DNA of 20,967 bases from Clostridia bacterium (GCA_900769535.1 CAAGHB010000095.1:1-20967); one strand, 5' to 3'. Counted from the stretch's first letter, positions 4,434 through 13,553 are shown. Made by a program: numbers and translations. The notes: generated by a model not told the origin, from the letters alone.

Positions 4434-7194
4434 CTATGATTTCGGCTCGGCTGCCGCCGGTCTTTTCCTTTTTGATAATAATTTGGCGGTCGATGCGCTG
4501 TTTTAATTCGCCGACGTGAGAAATAATTCCTACCAATCGGTTCGAATCGGAAAGTCGGATGAGGGCGTTTATCGCCTGGTCGAGTGAACGGTCGTCAAGA
4601 GAGCCGAAGCCCTCGTCGATGAACATGGTGTCGAGCTTCACCCCGCCTGCTGACGATTGAATTTCGTCGGAAAGTCCGAGCGCAAGTGACAGCGACGCTT
4701 TAAACGATTCGCCGCCGGAAAGGGTGTGGACAGCTCTGAGTGAGCCGTTATAGTGGTCCTTGACGTCAAGCTCCAATCCACTTTGAGACTGCTTGTTGTC
4801 GGCGTTTCGGCGCCGTACAAGCTCGTATTGCCCGTCTGTCATTGACATAAGTCGGATATTTGCTCTCCTGATGATACGGTCAAAATAGGTCATCTGGATA
4901 TAGGTTTCGAGTGCAATGCGCTCTTTTCCCTTTACCGAGCCGTTAGCCGTATCGGAAAGCGCCTTAATTTCACTCCACCTTTTTTCCAAATCTGACAGGC
5001 GGTCTGCTCGACGGCTAACGTCATCTCGGGCTGCCTTGTTTGAGCTTATACGCGCGGTTATTTCGTCACGAAGCTCGACGAGAAATACCTTTTCTTTTTT
5101 TAATTGCGACTGTTCGAAACAAAGGTCGTCGGTGTCAATTTCGGGATAAACGACGCCGCCTTCGCCGAGGGCTTTTATTGTTGCTTTTTTCTCGGCTATT
5201 GCCTTTTCAAGCTCGTCGTATGCTGCCTTTGCGCTGTTGTATGCTGACGAAATTTCGTTTTCCGTTGTTTTGAGTTGCTCGATTTCCTTTTCGGCGTCGG
5301 CCTTTTCCTTGAATTCAAGCTCGGACACGGCGGAATTTCGCTGTTCATTCAGCGCCTTTTTCTCGGCTGAAAGACGTGTGGTCAGCATCTCCGCCTGTGA
5401 CAGCTCTATCTTCCTTTCTCCGAGCTTATTCTCGTCATCGGGAAGGGAATCGGCGGCGTTTTTCTTTTTATCGCAAAGGGTCACGAGCTCTTCTACCGCC
5501 TTTTCAGCCGCGTTAAGTTGCCGTATATGCTCGGCCTTGTATTCGGCAATGGCGATTTTCGGATTGTCGAATTCTTTACCGATGATTCCGGCGCAAAATT
5601 CCCTTATCTCGTCGGCAAGGGTAAGCGCTTTACCCTTCAATTCGCCCGATTCTGCGCTTGCTTTTTCCATTGCGGCTCTGTGGTTTTCGGCTTCCGCTTT
5701 TGCTGTTTTTACCGCCGCTTCATCGGGCGCGTTTTCGCTCATTTTGGCAGGAGACGGGTGACTCACCGAGCCGCAAACGGCACACGGCTCGCCGTCTTTC
5801 AGATTGGATGCAAGAATACCTGCCTGCTCGTCGAGCCAAGCGGTTTCGAGTCGGTTTGCTTCGGCGCTTTTTGCAAGAAATTCATTGCGCGCCTTGTTAT
5901 ATTTTTCGGCGGATTTATTGTAATCCGTCTTAATTTTTTCATACTCGCCGAGCTTTATGCCTATGCGGCTGAGCTGCTCGGTCGTTTCGTTTAGCCGGGA
6001 CAGCTTATTCTGGGCATTGACCTTTTTTGCATCGATGTCATCAAGCGATGCTAAAAGCTGCTTTGTTTCAACGATTGCGGCTTCGAGCTTTGCTATTTCT
6101 TGTTTAATTTCGGCTACGGATTTTTCGGCTGATTCGATTTCAATCTGCTTTTTTGCAATATTTTTTTCGATTTCGGCTATATCGTCATATTTTTTCAGCC
6201 CGTCGGTTATACGCTGGATTTTAAGGATAATCTGCCGGCCTTCCTCTTTTCTTGACTCCGCGGTTTCAAGAATTTTCCTTGCGTTTTTGATATTTAACTC
6301 GTTTTCGGTGACGAATTTTTTTGCGGCGCCCAGTTCGCTTAGTGCTTTTTCGGCGTCGTTTGCTCTTGACAGCGTCAGGTTGATTTCTTCCAAGCGCTTG
6401 TCGCATATTTTGATTTTTTCATCCATTTCTTTAAGCGCGGCTGTATCGTCGTCAAGTATTCGGTCAATGAGCGAAATTGCCTCGTCCGACTTTATGATTT
6501 CGCCCTCTTTCAGCTCGTCGAAAACGGATGTAAACGGGCTATCATTGGATAATCTGATTCCTTCTACCGTCTGTCTTGTTCCGCGGTTAAGCTCGATAAG
6601 CTCGTTGTTTACGTCGCGGAATTTTATTTTAAGCATTTCCTGTAATTTTCCGTAGGAGTCGGTCTTGAAAATTCGGCGGAATACAGCGCTTCTGTCGGCC
6701 GTGCCGGCTAATAAAAGCCGCTGAAAATCCCCCTGCGCAATCATTGCAATTTGCGAAAATTGGTTTCGGTCAATTCCGAGGAGTTCGCAAATTGCCCTCG
6801 TTACTTCCTTCATTTTGGTAACAACCGAGCCATCGGGACGTATCAGAGCAGCATCGGCCGTTTGGGTAGTAAATCCGTCACCCCTTTTTGCCGGTCGGGT
6901 GTATTCGGGGTTTCGTTTAACGGTATAAATTTCTTCACCGTATTCAAAAACAAGCTCGACGAAGGTGGGGGTTTCGGGCTCGGCATATTTACTGCGGAAG
7001 GTGTCGGGCTGACGTGATGAGCCGCTTGCTTCTCCATAGAGGGCAAAAACGATGGCATCGAAGATTGTGGTTTTTCCTGCGCCGGTGTCGCCCGTGATTA
7101 AATAAATCCCTTTTTTTCCGAGCAAATCCATGTCAAAAACGGTTTTATCAGCGTATGGGCCAAAGCCGCTAACGGTAAGCTTTATCGGTCTCAT
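4429..7194 (-). CDS. sbcC: Nuclease SbcCD subunit C (Rad50-like ATPase)
   Basis: A 921-residue SMC-like ATPase that works with SbcD to open hairpins and process blocked DNA ends. The N-terminal half-ATPase has Walker A GDTGAGKTT (35-43) and the Q-loop region QIAMIAQGDFQRLL (about 148-161). Two long coiled-coil arms (about 180-450 and 490-800) flank the zinc hook CAVC (Cys471, Cys474) followed by GSVSHP. The C-terminal half has the ABC signature LSGGE (825-829), Walker B MFIDEG (857-862), a D-loop SLDD (865-868) and the H-loop histidine in SHVGEL. All catalytic elements are intact and the length suits short Firmicute SbcC. Its start codon overlaps the sbcD stop by 4 bp, so the two are translationally coupled in one operon. 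Basis: direct motifs plus established family knowledge. Confidence 0.96.
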   Translation of the reverse strand: MRPIKLTVSGFGPYADKTVFDMDLLGKKGIYLITGDTGAGKTTIFDAIVFALYGEASGSSRQPDTFRSKYAEPETPTFVELVFEYGEEIYTVKRNPEYTRPAKRGDGFTTQTADAALIRPDGSVVTKMKEVTRAICELLGIDRNQFSQIAMIAQGDFQRLLLAGTADRSAVFRRIFKTDSYGKLQEMLKIKFRDVNNELIELNRGTRQTVEGIRLSNDSPFTSVFDELKEGEIIKSDEAISLIDRILDDDTAALKEMDEKIKICDKRLEEINLTLSRANDAEKALSELGAAKKFVTENELNIKNARKILETAESRKEEGRQIILKIQRITDGLKKYDDIAEIEKNIAKKQIEIESAEKSVAEIKQEIAKLEAAIVETKQLLASLDDIDAKKVNAQNKLSRLNETTEQLSRIGIKLGEYEKIKTDYNKSAEKYNKARNEFLAKSAEANRLETAWLDEQAGILASNLKDGEPCAVCGSVSHPSPAKMSENAPDEAAVKTAKAEAENHRAAMEKASAESGELKGKALTLADEIREFCAGIIGKEFDNPKIAIAEYKAEHIRQLNAAEKAVEELVTLCDKKKNAADSLPDDENKLGERKIELSQAEMLTTRLSAEKKALNEQRNSAVSELEFKEKADAEKEIEQLKTTENEISSAYNSAKAAYDELEKAIAEKKATIKALGEGGVVYPEIDTDDLCFEQSQLKKEKVFLVELRDEITARISSNKAARDDVSRRADRLSDLEKRWSEIKALSDTANGSVKGKERIALETYIQMTYFDRIIRRANIRLMSMTDGQYELVRRRNADNKQSQSGLELDVKDHYNGSLRAVHTLSGGESFKASLSLALGLSDEIQSSAGGVKLDTMFIDEGFGSLDDRSLDQAINALIRLSDSNRLVGIISHVGELKQRIDRQIIIKKEKTGGSRAEIIV

Positions 7195-8327
7195 TTTTCA
7201 CCCTCCCATATACCTTCAACCATTTCGGAAACGATTTTCGATTGGGCTTCACTCATTTTGTCGCTCATTTGAAGCTCGTACAGCTCGCCAAAAAGCTCCT
7301 GCGGAGACTTTGATTCAACGGCTTCGGCGCCGTCAATGGCATTGGCGGCTTTTGTTCGCTTGTTATCATAATCGAGCCGCATGATGTTAGGATAAACCGT
7401 CCTCAGCTTTGCGACGGCGTCGGGAATTTCCTCCTCGTCGGTGAGAATTACGCGCAAATAATCGAGACGGTTGGTGTTTTCATAGTTTTCTTTAAGCGTC
7501 AGCTCGTCGTAGCTGCCCTTTATTTCGCGCATGTCGCGAAGCGGCGCAAGTTCAATTTCATCGATTTTAACCTCGCCCTTTTCGCCAAGAGTGACCTTTG
7601 TTACCGACTTTTTGTGCGATGCTTCGCTGAATGAATATTTAAGCGGAGTGCCGCAATAGCGAATCTCGTTGCGACAAATTTTTTGCGGCTTGTGAATGTG
7701 ACCGAGGGCAACATAATCGAACGAATCGAAAAGCTCGGCGTCGACGTTGTCAATTCCGCCGGCGGTAATCTGCTCCGAGTCGCTGGTAGTTGCGCCTGTT
7801 ACAAACTGATGGGCAACAAGCACGTTTCTGCTATCGGAGTCAAGGTCAGCGGCATCGAGCGCAACTCGGACGGCATCATTGTAGCTGACGATTTCGGTGT
7901 CGGGAAAAAAACGGCGCACAAAGGCGGGTTTTATAAAGGGTAAAAGCCAAAAATTAACCTCGCCGAATTGGTCGGTCAGCGTGATGCGTTCGGGCTTTCC
8001 TGAAAATGTCGACGCGATATGAACACCGCCGAGCTTCATCAGCCGTGTGCCAAAGGAAAGGCGCTCGGCGGAATCGTGATTTCCGCTGATTGCGAGGACG
8101 GGAATTTTAATTTCAGCAAGGGCTGTCAGAAAATCGTCAAAAAGTCGGACGCCCTCAACCGACGGCACCGACTTGTCATAAATGTCCCCCGCAATAACTA
8201 CGGCATCGGGTTTTTCCTTCTTCGCAATATCGACAATCTGCGCCAGAATGAAACGCTGGTCATCCTGCAAGGAATAATCATTCAGCCGTATTCCGATATG
8301 TAAATCCGAAAGATGTAAGAATTTCAT
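7191..8327 (-). CDS. sbcD: Nuclease SbcCD subunit D (Mre11-like)
   Basis: A 378-residue metallophosphoesterase, the nuclease half of SbcCD. The metal-binding motifs are in order: DLH (Asp8, His10), GDIYD (Asp48), GNHD (82-85), then VLVAHQF and LGHIHKPQ, the last two giving the C-terminal histidines. With Mn2+ these enzymes cut double-stranded ends 3'-5' and single-stranded DNA at hairpins, with the SbcC ATPase opening the end. The start ATG at 8327 follows GGGACGG and a good extended -10 promoter. Its stop codon overlaps the sbcC start (ATGA), a common arrangement for the pair. No other repair gene joins the operon. Confidence 0.96.
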   Translation of the reverse strand: MKFLHLSDLHIGIRLNDYSLQDDQRFILAQIVDIAKKEKPDAVVIAGDIYDKSVPSVEGVRLFDDFLTALAEIKIPVLAISGNHDSAERLSFGTRLMKLGGVHIASTFSGKPERITLTDQFGEVNFWLLPFIKPAFVRRFFPDTEIVSYNDAVRVALDAADLDSDSRNVLVAHQFVTGATTSDSEQITAGGIDNVDAELFDSFDYVALGHIHKPQKICRNEIRYCGTPLKYSFSEASHKKSVTKVTLGEKGEVKIDEIELAPLRDMREIKGSYDELTLKENYENTNRLDYLRVILTDEEEIPDAVAKLRTVYPNIMRLDYDNKRTKAANAIDGAEAVESKSPQELFGELYELQMSDKMSEAQSKIVSEMVEGIWEGEK

Positions 8328-8362
8328 ATTCGTTTTTCCGTCCCTTGTTTAATGATACTTAT

Positions 8363-8391
8363 ATTATACCATTCCCACCCGTTTTCTTCAA
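8363..8391 (-). promoter_or_regulatory. Sigma-A promoter of sbcDC
   Basis: On the minus strand, TTGAAG (8391-8386), a 17-bp spacer and TATAAT (8368-8363), with TGG directly before the -10 as in extended -10 promoters. The leader is about 30 nt. Confidence 0.8.
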
Positions 8392-8407
8392 CTAAAAATG
8401 AAAAAGC

Positions 8408-8435
8408 AAAAGACCGCCTTTTGAGGCGGTCTTTT
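8408..8435 (-). terminator. Terminator of the GHL10-amidase operon
   Basis: AAAAGACCGCCT (8408-8419) pairs with AGGCGGTCTTTT (8424-8435). On the minus strand it is followed by TTTTGCTTTTTC. It lies 10 bp after the amidase stop codon and separates that operon from the sbcDC promoter. Confidence 0.88.
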
Positions 8436-8445
8436 ATACATTATC

Positions 8446-11400
8446 TCACTGCTGGATTGATACGAAGTAATCGACGATTCCCTGAACGGTGTAGTAGGCG
8501 TTAAGCTCGTTGTGCGAATCGGTCTGAATTTTTGCGAAGTCCATCGCGTTCGTCATAAATCCGTTTTCGGTCAAAATAGCGGGGCAGCAGCTTATTCGCG
8601 TGACGTAGAATGGGTAATAATTATAATTCCGTTTGCTGTCAAACGCCTGAACGGTTCGGTCATATACCGCCTTTGCAAGCGCTTTTGAATAGGGGTGAAA
8701 ATAAAAGTTTGAATAGCCGTTTGCTGCCGTCGATGACGAGCCGTTTCGGTGAATCGATATGAAAATATCCGGCTTGATTTCGTTTGACATGACGTTTCTC
8801 TCGGCCAATTTGACGAGGGTGTTAGACGTGCGCGTCATTACAACGGTGGCGCCTATGTTTTCGAGCTCTCGCTTAATCTTATTAGCGAGGAAAAGGTTAA
8901 GCACCGCCTCGGTATTAGTATTGTTTGAGCCGACGGCACCGGGGTCGCTTTTTCCGCCGTGACCTGCGTCAAGCATAATTACCACTCCGTCGAGACGGTA
9001 ACCGTAATAGGTTGGTGCAGCAGTAATTTTCGCAGGGTTGAGGAAATAAAATTCGAGCTGATTTTTTTCATTATACTGCGCTGTCCAGCCATAGAATGAG
9101 CCGGCATTTTTGAGATGCAGTCGGAGTACATAGTTGCTTCCGCTTTTTATCCATTCGCCCTTTGAGAATACGGGGTGATTGTCTAAAACGATTTTGCCCT
9201 GCGCCGATACCGTGTAGCAAAATTCGATGTCGATATAGTTAAAGGTAACGCTGTCAACGGTATAGTCCGGTCGGTCATTCGGCTTATACGGATTTTTATA
9301 GCTTTGATTTCCGAGGGTGACGTTAAAGGGCGCCTTCCACTGAGTGTCAAAGGTCATAACGGTATGACGGCCAACCGTTTCGGTTGATTTAAGCGTAATT
9401 GAATTTGTTTCGGGCAAGGTTGCCTTAAAAATTGCTACGTCGTCGGTATATACGCGTTTTCCGTAATCGAGCCGTCTGAAAACGGCATTGTCCGACGAAG
9501 AGGAGTTATAAAATATTATGTCGCTGTCGCCGCAATAGTCAACCGTACCTGCGGGGAGATATGCGTTTGTCGGGCGCGACCTCTCGTCAATCAAGCTTCC
9601 GTCAAAGGTTTCGGCCTGCTGAGAGGTGACCTCTGCGACGTACCGTGTGCCGACTCCAACCTGAATTCCGTATCCGCTTTGATAGCTGCCGCCGCTTGAA
9701 TTGATTACAACGTCGTCCTTCGACCTGACGGTGATTTTTCCTCCGTCGACGTATTCCGAAAGTGAGCCGCAGGAGGCGTTAAAACGAATTTTGCCGAGGT
9801 TTTGCGGAGCATCCTTTGAGACAGGGAGGGTGAACACGCCTGTATAATCGTAAAATTCCTGTTTTATTGCGGTGTCGTTATCGATGGTGCCGATTTGAGA
9901 CAGCTTTACTGTCTGACCGTTTAAGGTGGCAGTAATTACCGAGCCGTTTCGTGCAGTCACCGATACCGAGATAACCGAGCCGCCGTTAAGATACTGGTCA
10001 GCGTTTGGGGCAACCCGTTTTATGATAATCGATTCGTATGTAACCGTAAACGTGCGTGTTTTTCCCTTATGCTCAAAGACGAACGTGTTTTTGCCCTCTT
10101 TGAGTACTACGTTGAAGGAAAAGTATCCCCTTGCCGTTCGTTTTACTGCTGCTGCGTTCATAGTCAGCGGATGCATCGGGTCGGATGCGCCGGTGAAGGA
10201 CAGAGTTTTGCTGTATGTGGTGAATGAGTCGGAATAAACCGAAGTGAATGAAAGCTCGGTTACTCCCATAAGGTCGTTATCGTTAAGATATTTTACTGCG
10301 TTTTTCGTATTTTCGGTTTTGTCATTTACAAGCGACGAAATGCTGTCAAAAGCGTAGCCGCTTGCGCTGAGTGACGGGATTGATGCAAGCTGGTCGGCAA
10401 GCTGGGTGGGCGAATCCCACGTTTCGCCCGAACCGACGTTATATGCCGCAAGCGTAAAGTTAAGCCCCGCCTTTCCGCCAACCATTTTTGCCCACCATTT
10501 AGCAACGTTGCCGAATGGAATATCGGCATCTCTCGTTGAATAGGGTACGGAAACAAAAACACAGTCGGCGTATCCTTCGCCAAGCCAGAGCAGAGTGTCA
10601 GCGTGACCGTTTGTCAGCGACTGGAATACTTCGTTTTTGCATTCGAACCCGCCCTCTGCGCTTTCGCTCGATGCCCAAACGGCATCGGCAGTAATGCCGT
10701 AAACTACGCCTTCGCTTATACTGTTTATCGATTTTCCGATTTTTTTGATTGCGGCGGAGAGGCGGTCTCGCAAAAAGGCGTCAAATCCCATTCCGCTGCC
10801 CGATTTTATGTATGCCGAATAGTCCTTTTCGCCGATTTCCGTGTAATAATCGGTAATTAGCATTCCGCTTAAAGCGTATGCTGTAACAATATGGTCGATT
10901 TCGTTCGTTATTTCGGCTATATGCTCGTCATTTGATACGGCGTATCTGCCGTCCTTGTTTGCAAGGAGACTGTATTCGCCGTAAACGGCCAACGACTTCT
11001 TTTCGGCCGTGTCAATTATGTACTGCAATACGTCGGTGTCGCCGCCGTAAATTTTGTTTCCGTTCGGATTCAGCGGAACTATGATGCAGTTGAAGCCGTA
11101 GTTTACCGTGGAGGCGACGGCCGACGAAATCTGTTTTTTCCAGTTTCCGTCGAGGTCATAGTCGACGCCGTTTCGTATATATGCGGCAAGAAGGGTTGCG
11201 CCGACGGGATCCGGGTCGGCGGTTATCGGATATTTAGGTGTATTTCCTGCGTTCAGGGTAAGATACGGGTCTTCGGTGCGATTGGTAATATGCTTTCCTG
11301 AAATAACCTCGATGGCGTCGCCCAGCCGACCGAAAGCCGCAAGGGTTGACGTAGCAATTATAGCCGCAGTTAACAGAGCCGATACTATGCAAAGTGTCAG

Positions 11401-11466
11401 CTTGCGCCATTTCGGCAGGGCAGAAAACCATTTTGAAATTCGTGATTTTTTATTATGTTTTGCCAT
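8446..11466 (-). CDS. Envelope N-acetylmuramoyl-L-alanine amidase with a degenerate GHL10-like barrel
   Basis: A 1,006-residue multidomain protein. A basic N-terminus and one membrane helix (about 22-44) anchor or export it. Residues 88-390 resemble a glycoside-hydrolase-like (GHL10/DUF187) TIM barrel and line up with the neighbouring GHL10 gene, but the acidic motif is GMLITDYY (201-208) instead of GIHFDDYF. Residues about 410-480 and 485-600 are beta-rich, Ig-like segments (LKEGKNTFVFEHKGK; NGSVITATLNGQTVK), and more beta-rich sequence follows to about 820. The C-terminus (827-1006) is a complete Amidase_3 domain with zinc and catalytic residues His836 (DAGHGG), Glu853, His906 (SIHRNG) and Glu967 (LTENGFMTN), which cleaves the amide between MurNAc and the stem peptide. 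The ATG at 11466 is preferred: GGAG lies 12 nt upstream, whereas the longer frame begins with TTG. It starts 4 bp after the GHL10 stop, so the two form an operon. Confidence 0.87.
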   Translation of the reverse strand: MAKHNKKSRISKWFSALPKWRKLTLCIVSALLTAAIIATSTLAAFGRLGDAIEVISGKHITNRTEDPYLTLNAGNTPKYPITADPDPVGATLLAAYIRNGVDYDLDGNWKKQISSAVASTVNYGFNCIIVPLNPNGNKIYGGDTDVLQYIIDTAEKKSLAVYGEYSLLANKDGRYAVSNDEHIAEITNEIDHIVTAYALSGMLITDYYTEIGEKDYSAYIKSGSGMGFDAFLRDRLSAAIKKIGKSINSISEGVVYGITADAVWASSESAEGGFECKNEVFQSLTNGHADTLLWLGEGYADCVFVSVPYSTRDADIPFGNVAKWWAKMVGGKAGLNFTLAAYNVGSGETWDSPTQLADQLASIPSLSASGYAFDSISSLVNDKTENTKNAVKYLNDNDLMGVTELSFTSVYSDSFTTYSKTLSFTGASDPMHPLTMNAAAVKRTARGYFSFNVVLKEGKNTFVFEHKGKTRTFTVTYESIIIKRVAPNADQYLNGGSVISVSVTARNGSVITATLNGQTVKLSQIGTIDNDTAIKQEFYDYTGVFTLPVSKDAPQNLGKIRFNASCGSLSEYVDGGKITVRSKDDVVINSSGGSYQSGYGIQVGVGTRYVAEVTSQQAETFDGSLIDERSRPTNAYLPAGTVDYCGDSDIIFYNSSSSDNAVFRRLDYGKRVYTDDVAIFKATLPETNSITLKSTETVGRHTVMTFDTQWKAPFNVTLGNQSYKNPYKPNDRPDYTVDSVTFNYIDIEFCYTVSAQGKIVLDNHPVFSKGEWIKSGSNYVLRLHLKNAGSFYGWTAQYNEKNQLEFYFLNPAKITAAPTYYGYRLDGVVIMLDAGHGGKSDPGAVGSNNTNTEAVLNLFLANKIKRELENIGATVVMTRTSNTLVKLAERNVMSNEIKPDIFISIHRNGSSSTAANGYSNFYFHPYSKALAKAVYDRTVQAFDSKRNYNYYPFYVTRISCCPAILTENGFMTNAMDFAKIQTDSHNELNAYYTVQGIVDYFVSIQQ

Positions 11467-11470
11467 CTTT

Positions 11471-12691
11471 TTAATTATCTCCAATCAGGTTAAAAATCCT
11501 GTTTCTTTCCTCGGTGTTAAGCTCGTCATCGGAAAACAGCGACGAATAGCTGAAAATAACAAATCCGCTGTACTTATATCCCCGCGAATAGTTAATCATT
11601 TTTTCCATTATACAGCCGCTTGACCATTCGTCCTTTTCGGTTCCGGAAGCGTTGCCGATTTTATATGCGCCGAGCCCTGCATAAATGGTGACGTCATTCT
11701 TATACTTTGACCATTCATAAACGAGGTTGTCATATTTTAGACGCTCGATAGAAAAATCATAGCCGAAATAAAGCTGGGGAATAATATAATCGACGTATCC
11801 GCCCTTTACCCAAGCGCCGACGTCGGCATAAAGCTCGTTGTAATTAAGCTCATTATTTCCTGCGGGGCTGATGCCGAAGCTGATATTTTTATCCTTTTTC
11901 TTTATCTCGTCATATACCGATTTAAGCATTCGGTTAACGTTTTCTCTGCGCCAGTCGGCAAGGGAAAGGGGATTCTCGCTTTTTGCTGAATAGTCGAGAT
12001 AGTCCGACATATCAAAGCTTTCCTTCATCGTCGGATAGAAGTAATCGTCAAAGTGGATGCCGTCAACGTCGTATTTATCGATGATTTCTTTTACTCCGTC
12101 GATAATCAGCTTGTTAGCATCTTCGTTAGCGGGGTTGAGATAAAGTCCTCCGTCGCAACCTACCGCAAAAGCGGAGTACGGATTATTTGTCATGTATTGC
12201 CTGACGGGGCTTTTTTCGTCGAGCGTGTAGGGACTTTCGGTTGAATATGAAACCCTGTACGGATTTATCCAGGCGTGAATTTCGATGTCTCTCTTTTTTG
12301 CCGATTTTATTATGTATTCAAGTGGGTCAAAGTCGGGAGTGCCGCTTTTTATGTAGGTTGACCAGGGAAAAATATCCGACGGATAAAATGAGTCGCAGAA
12401 AGCCCTTACGTGAACAAAGGCGGTGTTGAAGCCGAGCTCCTTTATGTTATCCATCATTTTGTCGATGTTTTTATAAAAATCGCCGTTGAAGGCACTTCCC
12501 ATTTCGCCGTAGCTTATCCAAACACCTCTCAGCTCGTTTGCAGTGCCGTAGGGGTCGGTTTTTGATTCTGTGCCGGCGGATGACGAAACGTATGATTGTG
12601 AAAGGTCGGCGTTTGCGGCGCCCTCTTTTGAGCAGGATGCCGAAATAAGCGTGGATATTATCATAACGAAAATCAGCATTCGTTTCACCAT
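11471..12691 (-). CDS. GHL10 family (DUF187) lipoprotein, putative glycoside hydrolase
   Basis: A 406-residue exported protein. The signal peptide ends in ISASC (Cys20), a lipobox-like site though with Ser instead of Leu/Val at -3. A Ser/Thr-rich linker leads to a GHL10 barrel (about 54-390): LRGVWISYGEM (54-64), NIKELGFNTAFVHVRAF, AWINPYR (140-146), VDGIHFDDYFYP (209-220, the acidic catalytic-type motif), FGISPAGN and DYIIPQLYFGYDF. The family, which includes Bacillus YngK, is annotated as glycoside hydrolase-like and is thought to act on cell-wall or surface glycans; the substrate is not proven. It is the first gene of an operon with the large amidase, which supports a role in wall remodelling. 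The start ATG at 12691 has GGGGGGAG close upstream; a GTG one codon later has better spacing and cannot be excluded. Confidence 0.87.
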   Translation of the reverse strand: MVKRMLIFVMIISTLISASCSKEGAANADLSQSYVSSSAGTESKTDPYGTANELRGVWISYGEMGSAFNGDFYKNIDKMMDNIKELGFNTAFVHVRAFCDSFYPSDIFPWSTYIKSGTPDFDPLEYIIKSAKKRDIEIHAWINPYRVSYSTESPYTLDEKSPVRQYMTNNPYSAFAVGCDGGLYLNPANEDANKLIIDGVKEIIDKYDVDGIHFDDYFYPTMKESFDMSDYLDYSAKSENPLSLADWRRENVNRMLKSVYDEIKKKDKNISFGISPAGNNELNYNELYADVGAWVKGGYVDYIIPQLYFGYDFSIERLKYDNLVYEWSKYKNDVTIYAGLGAYKIGNASGTEKDEWSSGCIMEKMINYSRGYKYSGFVIFSYSSLFSDDELNTEERNRIFNLIGDN

Positions 12692-12714
12692 TCGGCTCCC
12701 CCCTTAATTTATAC

Positions 12715-12743
12715 ATTATATTATATTTTTGCGTAATCTTCAA
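12715..12743 (-). promoter_or_regulatory. Sigma-A promoter of the GHL10-amidase operon
   Basis: On the minus strand, TTGAAG (12743-12738), a 17-bp spacer and TATAAT (12720-12715), about 24 bp before the start codon. Confidence 0.7.
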
Positions 12744-12783
12744 TATGCAAACTTTGCTATATGTGAAATAAGAGTGGAATGTG

Positions 12784-12811
12784 TTGACAAATATAAAAAA
12801 ATAGTTAAAAT
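12784..12811 (+). promoter_or_regulatory. Sigma-A promoter of the zinc-ribbon/DUF1294 pair
   Basis: TTGACA (12784-12789), a 16-bp spacer and TAAAAT (12806-12811). The predicted leader is about 40 nt. It is divergent from the GHL10 promoter 40 bp away. Confidence 0.65.
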
Positions 12812-12858
12812 TGTATGGGTGGAAGGGTCGAAATAAATGTGTTTTTACGAGGTTTTTT

Positions 12859-13059
12859 ATGAAATTCCCTCTGTCTGTTCCATCAAAGGTAAAGCCGATT
12901 GAAGCTCGGTATATGAAGTGTAAAAATTGTCACTGTGTCGCCGAATGCAGTATCTATTCGGCTGAAACGGCACTTAAAATTATGGGAATAAAGGTAAAGA
13001 AGGTTCATAAGCATGAATTTGCGGTTTGCCCTGAATGCAGGACCTGCTTTTATCTTTAA
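12859..13059 (+). CDS. Small zinc-ribbon protein
   Basis: A 66-residue soluble protein with two cysteine clusters: CKNCHCVAEC (residues 21-30) and CPECRTC (57-63), with HKH just before the second. The pattern predicts a zinc-ribbon fold; a specific family is not certain and no catalytic motif is visible. The ATG at 12859 is chosen because GAGG lies at 12848-12851, whereas an upstream in-frame start at 12811 overlaps the promoter -10 box. The next gene begins 17 bp after the stop with its ribosome binding site in the gap, so the two are likely co-transcribed. A role in nucleic-acid or protein binding is only a guess. Confidence 0.72.
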   Translation: MKFPLSVPSKVKPIEARYMKCKNCHCVAECSIYSAETALKIMGIKVKKVHKHEFAVCPECRTCFYL

Positions 13060-13076
13060 TTAAGGAGAGTGAAACA

Positions 13077-13424
13077 ATGTTGTCAAAAGAAACATGGAAT
13101 GTTATACGCGACTTTCTGGGTTTGGCCCATATCCGTGCAACACAAACGTTTTTTATATACATATTGTATTTCGTGTTGGTTAATATAGTCGGCTATTTTA
13201 TAATGAAGGTCGACAAGCAAAGAGCTCGTGAAGGAAAGCAGAGAATTCCTGAAAATATTCTCTTTTCGGTTTCGATTCTCGGCGGAAGCTTGGGTACCAT
13301 TATTGCGATGAGAAAATCACGTCATAAGAAAAAGAAGAGAAGTTTTTCGGTCGGCATACCGGTCATGCTCGTTGTGAATATAATAATGCTGGCGTTCCTT
13401 ATTTATATGCTTTATATGTCGTGA
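13077..13424 (+). CDS. DUF1294 family small membrane protein
   Basis: A 115-residue protein with hydrophobic segments near residues 19-42, 61-76 and 91-113. The DUF1294 pattern is clear: NIVGYFIMKVDKQRAREGKQ, then RIPENILFSVSILGGSLGTI and the basic stretch RKSRHKKKKRSFSVGIPV, equivalent to the family HKT..K..F motif. The family is widespread in bacteria and its function is not established. The start is the ATG at 13077, which follows AAGGAGAG at 13062-13069; an upstream in-frame ATG at 13035 lies inside the previous gene and has no such site. It follows the zinc-ribbon gene in the same transcript. No clear terminator follows. Confidence 0.88.
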   Translation: MLSKETWNVIRDFLGLAHIRATQTFFIYILYFVLVNIVGYFIMKVDKQRAREGKQRIPENILFSVSILGGSLGTIIAMRKSRHKKKKRSFSVGIPVMLVVNIIMLAFLIYMLYMS

Positions 13425-13467
13425 TAAAATTATATAATAAAATTTGAAAAAACTTGCAATTTTTATG

Positions 13468-13496
13468 TTGACATATTGGCAAATCACTTGTATAAT
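13468..13496 (+). promoter_or_regulatory. Perfect-consensus sigma-A promoter of the surface protein gene
   Basis: TTGACA (13468-13473), a 17-bp spacer and TATAAT (13491-13496) match the consensus in every base, predicting strong expression. The transcript would start near 13503, about 50 nt before the start codon. Confidence 0.88.
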
Positions 13497-13553
13497 GTAC
13501 AGTGTATGAGGGGATATTATGTAAATCCCCCTATTTCAAAGGAGAGAAAATCT

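Noticed and set aside
4916..7017. Plus-strand reading frames up to 232 codons opposite sbcC
   Set aside because: Composition is that of the reverse of a coiled-coil gene, with runs of Ser and Phe; SbcC is intact on the other strand.
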